From DASRTE01 sp035253685 (GTDB lineage: Bacteria; Actinomycetota; Actinomycetes; Jiangellales; Jiangellaceae): 14,734 bases of DNA. The notes below the pieces were generated by a model. The model had not been told where the DNA came from and made no database searches. It saw nothing but the letters and a program-made list of their open reading frames with translations. The position numbers and the translations under genes were made by a program. The stretch is taken from assembly GCA_035253685.1 (NCBI GenBank), contig DATFBR010000008.1, positions 1 to 14,734 on the forward strand, read 5' to 3'. Of the stretch, positions 9,312-14,734 are shown piece by piece (the first letter of the stretch is position 1; every line of letters starts with the position of its first letter).

Positions 9312-10460
9312 GTGACCGCCGCGCCGATCGGCCTGATCCGCCCACTGCGCCTCGGCCCGATCGAGGTCGTGCCGCCGGTGGTGCTCGCGCCGATGGCCGG
9401 CATCACCAACGCGGCGTTCCGGCGGCTGTGCCGTGAGCAGGGCGCGGGTCTCTACGTCTGCGAGATGATCACGTCGCGTGGAGTGGTCGAGGGCGACGAG
9501 AAGACACTGTCCATGCTCGTCTTCGACTCCGCGGAAAAGGTGCGCTCCGTCCAGCTCTACGGCGTCGACCCGCACCACGTCGGCCGGGCGGTCACGATCT
9601 TGGCCGGCGAACACGGCGTCGGGCATGTCGACCTCAACTTCGGCTGTCCAGTGCCGAAGGTCACCCGCCGGGGAGGCGGGGCGGCACTGCCGTACAAACG
9701 TGGGCTGCTCGACCGGATCCTGCGCGCCGCCGTCGCCGCGGCCGAGTCGTACGGAGTCCCGGTGACGATGAAGACCCGTATGGGCATCGACGACGACACT
9801 CTGACCTACCTCGACGCCGGCCGCATCGCGGAGGAGGCCGGCTGCGCTGCCATCGCCCTCCACGGCCGCACCGCGGCCCAGCACTACTCGGGCTCGGCCG
9901 ACTGGGCGCCGATCGCCCGACTGAAAGAGCACGTCCGCATTCCGGTTCTGGGCAACGGCGACGTCTGGGAGTCGGCGGACGCGCTCCGGATGATGAACCG
10001 TACCGGCGCCGACGGCGTTGTGGTCGGGCGTGGGTGCCTGGGACGTCCATGGCTGTTCCGCGATCTCGCCGCGGCGTTCGCCGGTGAACCGCATCCCCCG
10101 CTGCCCACGCTGGGCGAGGTGTCGGTGATGATCAGGCGGCACGCGGAGCTGCTCGCCGAGCTGATGGGCGAGGACCGTGGCGTTCGGGACATGCGCAAGC
10201 ACATGGCCTGGTACCTCAAGGGCTTCGTCGTGGGCCAGGACGTCCGGGCGGCGCTGGGAATGGTGTCGTCGCTGGCGGAACTGGACGGCCTGCTGGACCG
10301 CCTCGACACCCACCAGCCGTTCCCCGCCGGCGAGCTCGGCGCACCCAGAGGCCGACAGGGAGGCCCACGCCGGGTCACACTGCCGGAGGGCTGGCTCGAC
10401 GACGCCGACGGCAGGTCCGCAAACCTGGCCAGTGCGGAGCTCGGCGTCTCCGGTGGCTGA
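9312..10460 (+). CDS. dusB: tRNA-dihydrouridine synthase (DusB-type)
   Basis: FMN- and NADPH-dependent enzyme that reduces specific uridines to dihydrouridine in tRNA. The 382-residue protein starts its TIM barrel with VVLAPMAGITNAAFRRLC (23-40). The catalytic cysteine is C112 in DLNFGCPVPKVTRRGGGAAL. K154 in TMKTRMG and H184 in ALHGRTAAQHYSG are the expected flavin and substrate contacts. GNGD (214-217) and GVVVGRGCLGRPWLF bind the FMN phosphate. The C-terminal helical domain (about 265-335) includes MRKHMAWYLKGF. A disordered tail follows. The choice of the GTG at 9312 rests on the protein family start and on the -10-like box 6 nt upstream. Its stop overlaps the start of the MFS gene by 8 bp. 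Confidence 0.95.
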   Translation: MTAAPIGLIRPLRLGPIEVVPPVVLAPMAGITNAAFRRLCREQGAGLYVCEMITSRGVVEGDEKTLSMLVFDSAEKVRSVQLYGVDPHHVGRAVTILAGEHGVGHVDLNFGCPVPKVTRRGGGAALPYKRGLLDRILRAAVAAAESYGVPVTMKTRMGIDDDTLTYLDAGRIAEEAGCAAIALHGRTAAQHYSGSADWAPIARLKEHVRIPVLGNGDVWESADALRMMNRTGADGVVVGRGCLGRPWLFRDLAAAFAGEPHPPLPTLGEVSVMIRRHAELLAELMGEDRGVRDMRKHMAWYLKGFVVGQDVRAALGMVSSLAELDGLLDRLDTHQPFPAGELGAPRGRQGGPRRVTLPEGWLDDADGRSANLASAELGVSGG

Positions 10461-11661
10461 GGTCACGCGGGTCGAGACCGGGCAACGCCGTTGGCTGATG
10501 CTCGGCCTGGCCATGGCGGCCCAGGCGACCACCTGCATGTACTTGTACGGCATCGCCTACCTGTTGCCCGCGCTGCGGGCAGAGTTCGGCATCACGCTCG
10601 CCGAGGCCACCGTGCTGGTCGTGGCACCAGGCGTGGGGCTGATGGCGACGCTGATCCTGTGGGGTGCCGTCGCTGACCGTTACGGCGAGCGGCTGGCCAT
10701 GTCGGTCGGGCTCGGCGGCGCCGGAGTGCTCGTTGCCCTGGTCCCGCTCGTCGGCGGCGCCTCGGCCGTCGCCGTGCTGCTGATGGCCGGAGGAGCTTCG
10801 GGTGCGGCCGTCAACGCCGGCAGCGGGCGCATCATCCTGGGGTGGTTCCCGGCCAACCGGCGCGGCGTGGCGATGGGCGCCCGCCAGATGGCGCTGCCGA
10901 TCGGGCTGGCGCTGGCGGCGGCCACGCTGCCGCCCTTGGCCGAGCGGTACGGGTTCGGCCGCGCACTGCTGCTCCCCGCAGCCGCTGCACTCGGCGTCGC
11001 CGTGCTCGTCGCCGTGTTGGTAACGGATCCACCGCACGCCGCCGCCGACGGTCCGGCGCCGACCGGGTCGCCGTACCGGGCGATGCCGATTTGGCGGGTG
11101 CATGCGTCGAGCGGGCTGCTCGTCGTTCCGCAGCTTGTGGTGGCGACGTTCGCGCTGGTCTATCTGGTCGACGAGCTCGGCTGGGCGCCGACGCAGGCGG
11201 GTGCGCTCCTCGCGGTGGTCCAGATCGTCGGTGCGTCCACCCGGCTGCTCGCCGGGATGTGGTCGGATCGGGTCGCGAGCCGGCTGCGACCGATGCGGCT
11301 GCTCGCGTACGTCAACGCGGCGACTATGACCGTGCTGGCCGCGCTGGCGTTGGCCGGATCGTCGGCTGCAGTAGCCGCGCTGGTCGTCTGCGCCGTTGTC
11401 ACCGTGAGCGGCAACGGGCTGGCCTTCACCGCAGTGGCGGAGATCGCCGGCCGGGCGTGGGCGGGGCGCGCACTCGGCGCCCAGAACACCGTCCAGGGTG
11501 TCGCGGCGACGGTGACGGCGCCGGCTTTCGCGGTCGTCATCACCCAGACGAGCTACGGCTCGGCGTATTTGATGGCGGCGGCGTTCCCATTGCTCGCTGC
11601 CTCCGTCGTGCCGGTGGCGGCCGAGGGTGGGGGCGGACTTGCGACCGGGTCGAACGGATAG
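10453..11661 (+). CDS. Major facilitator superfamily transporter, substrate unknown
   Basis: A 402-residue inner-membrane protein with about twelve hydrophobic segments in two halves, joined by a central loop at about 190-212 (DPPHAAADGPAPTGSPYRAMP). The MFS loop 2-3 motif is clear: GAVADRYGER (71-80), with a weaker counterpart GMWSDRVASRLRP after the seventh segment. GWFPANRRGVAMGARQMALPIG (130-151) resembles MFS members related to nitrate/cyanate-type carriers, but this does not fix a substrate. The GTG start overlaps the last 8 bp of dus, with GGAG 13 nt upstream, which is long. The later ATG at 10498 would cut into the first helix. Co-transcription with dus is likely. It could move purine-derived or organic-acid substrates given the neighbourhood, but nothing in the protein shows it. 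Confidence 0.88.
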   Translation: MAEVTRVETGQRRWLMLGLAMAAQATTCMYLYGIAYLLPALRAEFGITLAEATVLVVAPGVGLMATLILWGAVADRYGERLAMSVGLGGAGVLVALVPLVGGASAVAVLLMAGGASGAAVNAGSGRIILGWFPANRRGVAMGARQMALPIGLALAAATLPPLAERYGFGRALLLPAAAALGVAVLVAVLVTDPPHAAADGPAPTGSPYRAMPIWRVHASSGLLVVPQLVVATFALVYLVDELGWAPTQAGALLAVVQIVGASTRLLAGMWSDRVASRLRPMRLLAYVNAATMTVLAALALAGSSAAVAALVVCAVVTVSGNGLAFTAVAEIAGRAWAGRALGAQNTVQGVAATVTAPAFAVVITQTSYGSAYLMAAAFPLLAASVVPVAAEGGGGLATGSNG

Positions 11662-11696
11662 GCTCCGGCTATCCCCTCGATGTACGGCATACCTCC

Positions 11697-11702
11697 GGAG
11701 GG
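11697..11702 (+). promoter_or_regulatory. Ribosome binding site fixing the ppdK start
   Basis: GGAGGG lies 7 nt before the GTG at 11710, better than anything in front of the ATG at 11680. The site is part of a perfect palindrome, CCTCCGGAGG (11692-11701), which could sequester it weakly. Confidence 0.75.
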
Positions 11703-11709
11703 CCGACCT

Positions 11710-14418
11710 GTGCCCCAGTTCGTCTACGACTTCACCCAGGGCAGCAAGGACGACAAGGACCTGCTCGGTGGCAAGGGAGCGAACCTCGCCGAGATGACCA
11801 ACCTGGGGCTTCCCGTCCCACCGGGCTTCACGATCTCCACCGAGGCGTATCGTCACTACCTTGCCACCGGAAAGGAACCCGACGGGCTGTCCGCCGAGGT
11901 CGACCGTCATCTCGCGGCCCTGCAGGAGAAGATGGGCAAGCGGCTCGGCGATGCCCAGGACCCCCTCCTGGTGTCGGTACGGTCCGGCGCGAAGTTCTCG
12001 ATGCCAGGGATGATGGACACCGTCCTCAACGTCGGTCTCAACGACGCGTCGGTCCACGGGCTCGCGGCCCGCGCCGGCGACGACCGGTTCGCATGGGATT
12101 CTTACCGGCGGCTGCTGCAGATGTTCGGCAAGACCGTTCTCGGCATCCCGGGCGAGCACTTCGAGCAGCGCCTGGAGGACGCGAAGCGGGTCAAGGGAAT
12201 CGAGTCCGACCTCGACCTCGACGTCGACGACCTGCGGTCCCTGGTGGACGAGTTCAAGTCTGTGGTGCGCGCCGATTCCCGCCGCGACTTCCCGCAGGAC
12301 CCACGCGAGCAGCTCGACCTGGCGGTTCGTGCGGTGTTCGACTCGTGGAACACGGAGCGAGCGCGCATCTACCGGCGCCAGGAGCGGATCTCCGAGGATC
12401 TCGGCACCGCGGTCAACATCGTCGCCATGGTCTTCGGCAATCTCGGAGCCGACTCGGGGACCGGCGTCGCGTTCACCCGCGACCCCGCCACCGGCCACCA
12501 GGGCGTGTACGGCGACTACCTCGCCAACGCCCAGGGAGAGGACGTCGTGGCCGGGATCCGCAACACGCTTCCACTGGCCGAGCTGGAGAATCTCGACAAG
12601 GCCTCGTACGACCAACTGCTCGACATCATGTCCACGCTCGAACGCCACTACAAAGACCTCTGCGACATCGAGTTCACCATCGAGCGCGGGACCCTGTGGA
12701 TGCTCCAGACCAGGGTCGGCAAGCGCACCGCTGCGGCCGCGTTCCGGATCGCCGGCCAGCTCGTGGACGAAGGACTGATCGACGAGAACGAGGCACTCTT
12801 CCGCGTCAGCGGTGACGAGCTCGCCCGACTGCTGTTCCCCCAGTTCGACCCCACGGCCGACCGCGAGCTGATCGGCAAGGGGATGGCCGCGAGCCCCGGT
12901 GCCGCGGTCGGCAAGGCCGTCTTCGATTCGAGGCGGGCCGTCGAGTGGGCCGACCGCGGCGAACCCGTCATCCTGGTGCGCCGCGAGACCAACCCCGACG
13001 ATCTGGGCGGCATGGTGGCCGCTCAGGGCATCCTCACCTCGCGTGGCGGCAAGACCAGCCACGCGGCGGTCGTGGCCCGCGGCATGGGCCGCACCTGCGT
13101 CGTCGGTGCCGAGAGCCTGCGAGTCGACACCGGCGCACGCGAGTTCACTGCCACGGACGGTATCCGGGTCGGCGAGGGTGACGTGATCTCCATCGACGGG
13201 GGCACCGGTGAGGTCTTCCTGGGTGAGGTCCCGGTCGTGCCCAGTTCCGTCGTCGGAGCACTGGAGGGCAACGAGCCCGAGAAGTTGTCGGACCGGGAGC
13301 GGGAAGTGGTTTCGGCCGTCCGACGCGTGATGCAGCGCGCCGACGAACGACGCCGGCTAGGCGTCCGCGCCAACGCCGACACCCCGGACGATGCGCGCCG
13401 GGCGCGGGCACTGGGAGCCAAGGGAATCGGGCTGTGCCGAACGGAGCACATGTTCCTGGGCGAGCGCCGCAAGATCGTCGAACGCCTCATCCTGGCCCAG
13501 TCCGACGACGAGCGTGCGGCTGCCCTCGAGGAGTTGCTGCCGCCGCAGCGTCAGGACTTCACCGAGATCCTCGAAGCGATGGATGGCCTGCCGGTCACCA
13601 TCCGGCTGCTCGATCCGCCACTGCACGAGTTCCTTCCCGACTACACCGAGTTGTCGGTGCGGGTGGCGCTGGCCGACGCGACGGGAGAGCCGGACAAGGA
13701 GGCCACGACGCTGCTCGCCGAGGTCCAGCGCCTGCACGAGCAGAACCCGATGCTGGGCATGCGCGGTGTCCGTTTGGGGCTGGTCGTGCCCGGCCTGTTC
13801 GATCTGCAGGTGCGGGCGATCGCGGAGGCGGCGGCTGAGTTGCGCGAGCGCGGCCTCGACCCGCAGCCGGAGATCATGGTCCCACTGGTCGCAGCCGTCC
13901 AGGAGCTGGAGGCGATTCGCGAGTCGGCCGCCGCGACGGTGGCCAAGGTCGCCGAGGAGACCGGAGTCGACCTGTCCTTCCTCATCGGCACGATGATCGA
14001 ACTGCCGCGTGCCTGCATGACGGCCGGGCAGATCGCCGAGGCCGCGGAGTTCTTCTCCTTCGGGACCAACGACCTGACCCAGACCACGTGGGGCTTCTCC
14101 CGCGACGACGTCGAGGCGGCGTTCTTCCCGGCCTACCTGGACCGGGGCATCTTCGGCATCTCACCGTTCGAGTCGCTCGACGTCGACGGTGTCGGCCGGT
14201 TGGTGTCCATCGCGACGACGGAGGGCCGGAAGGCGCGCCCCGATCTCAAGGTCGGCATCTGCGGCGAGCACGGCGGAGACCCGGACTCGGTGCACTTCTT
14301 CGACTCGATCGGGCTGGACTACGTCTCGTGCTCGCCGTTCCGGGTGCCGATCGCGCGGCTCGAGGCGGGTCGCGCAGCGGTCGCGGCCGACCGGTCGGGA
14401 GGCAGCGACACCCGCTGA
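11710..14418 (+). CDS. ppdK: Pyruvate, phosphate dikinase
   Basis: Interconverts pyruvate, ATP and phosphate with PEP, AMP and pyrophosphate. The 902-residue length is normal. The N-terminal ATP-grasp region begins VYDFTQGSKDDKDLLGGKGANLAEM and includes SVRSGAKFSMPGMMDTVLN, with R91 as the expected nucleotide-site arginine. The swivelling phosphohistidine domain has GGKTSHAAVVARGMG, with H451 as the phosphoryl carrier and T449 as the threonine that regulatory proteins phosphorylate in other systems. The C-terminal PEP/pyruvate barrel has LCRTEHMF, FGTNDLTQT and CGEHGGDPDSV with catalytic C851, then LDYVSCSPFRVPIARL. Starting at the GTG at 11710 gives the standard N-terminus. It lies 48 bp after the MFS stop. 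No regulatory protein gene (PDRP) is in the window. It probably supports PEP formation during growth on organic acids. Confidence 0.98.
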   Translation: MPQFVYDFTQGSKDDKDLLGGKGANLAEMTNLGLPVPPGFTISTEAYRHYLATGKEPDGLSAEVDRHLAALQEKMGKRLGDAQDPLLVSVRSGAKFSMPGMMDTVLNVGLNDASVHGLAARAGDDRFAWDSYRRLLQMFGKTVLGIPGEHFEQRLEDAKRVKGIESDLDLDVDDLRSLVDEFKSVVRADSRRDFPQDPREQLDLAVRAVFDSWNTERARIYRRQERISEDLGTAVNIVAMVFGNLGADSGTGVAFTRDPATGHQGVYGDYLANAQGEDVVAGIRNTLPLAELENLDKASYDQLLDIMSTLERHYKDLCDIEFTIERGTLWMLQTRVGKRTAAAAFRIAGQLVDEGLIDENEALFRVSGDELARLLFPQFDPTADRELIGKGMAASPGAAVGKAVFDSRRAVEWADRGEPVILVRRETNPDDLGGMVAAQGILTSRGGKTSHAAVVARGMGRTCVVGAESLRVDTGAREFTATDGIRVGEGDVISIDGGTGEVFLGEVPVVPSSVVGALEGNEPEKLSDREREVVSAVRRVMQRADERRRLGVRANADTPDDARRARALGAKGIGLCRTEHMFLGERRKIVERLILAQSDDERAAALEELLPPQRQDFTEILEAMDGLPVTIRLLDPPLHEFLPDYTELSVRVALADATGEPDKEATTLLAEVQRLHEQNPMLGMRGVRLGLVVPGLFDLQVRAIAEAAAELRERGLDPQPEIMVPLVAAVQELEAIRESAAATVAKVAEETGVDLSFLIGTMIELPRACMTAGQIAEAAEFFSFGTNDLTQTTWGFSRDDVEAAFFPAYLDRGIFGISPFESLDVDGVGRLVSIATTEGRKARPDLKVGICGEHGGDPDSVHFFDSIGLDYVSCSPFRVPIARLEAGRAAVAADRSGGSDTR

Positions 14419-14455
14419 AGCCCGGCCCCGACCCGGCGCGGAAACTCGGTCGCTG

Positions 14456-14474
14456 GTCCCGCCGGGGGCGGAAC
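14456..14474 (+). terminator. Possible hairpin after ppdK
   Basis: GTCCCGCC (14456-14463) and GGCGGAAC (14467-14474) pair with one C-A mismatch around a GGG loop, 38 nt after the ppdK stop. No T-tract follows. A weak candidate terminator located just before the next gene's promoter-like box. Confidence 0.25.
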
Positions 14475-14488
14475 CCGGACGGGCCAAC

Positions 14489-14494
14489 TACGGT
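14489..14494 (+). promoter_or_regulatory. Candidate -10 element for leaderless DUF218 gene
   Basis: TACGGT fits TANNNT and ends 6 nt before the GTG at 14501, the same geometry as at dus. No Shine-Dalgarno sequence precedes the GTG. This suggests transcription begins at or next to the start codon. Confidence 0.42.
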
Positions 14495-14500
14495 TTCGGG

Positions 14501-14734
14501 GTGTCCGAGGTCGGCGTCCGTCCCCGCCTGAGCCGGAGGACGGTCGTGCGCCGCGTGCTGATCGGCGCGGTGCTGATGGTGCTGCTGTGGGTTGCCTCGG
14601 TGCCGGTGCGGATCTGGTGGGACGCCCGCCAGGAGGACCACCGGGTTTCGGACGCGATCGTCGTCCTCGGAGCGGCGCAGTACGGTGGGCGGCCGTCACC
14701 GGTTCTCGAGGCCAGGCTGCGCAAGGCGCAGACC
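14501..14734 (+). CDS. DUF218/YdcF-type protein (5' end, partial)
   Basis: The frame is open from a GTG to the end of the window (78 codons, no stop), so the gene is cut at its 3' end. Residues 1-18 are basic (PRLSRRTVVRR). A single hydrophobic helix follows at about 19-36 (VLIGAVLMVLLWVASVPV), probably a membrane anchor or uncleaved signal. From about residue 50, SDAIVVLGAAQYGGRPSPVLEARL is the start of the DUF218 fold of the YdcF/SanA group, whose members are linked to envelope functions and have no settled reaction. The GTG is supported by a -10-like box 6 nt upstream. Later GTG codons at 14546 and 14555 are possible but would remove the basic N-terminus. Confidence 0.82.
   Translation, partial: MSEVGVRPRLSRRTVVRRVLIGAVLMVLLWVASVPVRIWWDARQEDHRVSDAIVVLGAAQYGGRPSPVLEARLRKAQT

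Noticed and set aside
10177..10452. N-terminal extension of the MFS frame inside dus
   Set aside because: No membrane segment or family similarity before the GTG at 10453; it is the off-frame reading of dus.
11680..11709. ATG at 11680 as the ppdK start
   Set aside because: It adds ten residues not typical of PPDK and would place the strong GGAGGG inside the coding sequence.
10375..13062. Minus-strand open frame of 895 codons opposite the MFS and ppdK genes
   Set aside because: Low-complexity Arg/Gly/Asp-rich translation with no domain, lying antisense to two well-supported genes; a product of high GC and third-position bias.

Overview
The window is about 14.7 kb of very GC-rich bacterial chromosome with tightly packed genes, frequent GTG starts, Shine-Dalgarno-led genes mixed with apparently leaderless ones, and gene families typical of Actinomycetota. 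It looks like an actinomycete, probably free-living or from soil; I cannot name a genus. I see no transposase, integrase, CRISPR array, rRNA or tRNA gene. No gene-free stretch exceeds 300 bases: the largest is the 218-bp divergent region 1850-2067.

Left part (1-2067): the 3' end of a YibE/F-type membrane protein gene converges on a secreted glycoside hydrolase family 6 cellulase encoded on the minus strand. The cellulase upstream region carries a 12-of-14 match to the actinobacterial CebR/CelR (cellobiose-responsive) operator and, 5 bp further upstream, a perfect inverted repeat.

Centre (2068-8816): glyS (glycyl-tRNA synthetase) is followed at 33 bp by four closely packed co-directional genes. 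These are malate synthase A (aceB), a CitE/HpcH-HpaI-like aldolase-fold protein of unknown substrate, allantoinase (allB) and allantoicase (alc). Allantoin is opened to allantoate and then split to ureidoglycolate plus urea. Ureidoglycolate yields glyoxylate, which malate synthase condenses with acetyl-CoA into malate. No recognisable ureidoglycolate lyase, uricase, permease or regulator is present here, and the CitE-like protein is the most interesting unknown in the window. A hairpin follows alc.

Right part (8817-14734): a 93-residue two-pass membrane protein of unknown function; a tRNA-dihydrouridine synthase (DusB-type) with an apparently leaderless GTG start; an MFS transporter overlapping the dus gene by 8 bp; pyruvate, phosphate dikinase (ppdK); and the 5' end of a DUF218/YdcF-type protein gene running off the window, also with a leaderless-looking start. 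All genes from 2068 onward are on the plus strand. Metabolically, malate synthase (glyoxylate to malate) and PPDK (pyruvate to PEP) could together serve growth on C2 compounds and purine-derived carbon, but that link is inference.
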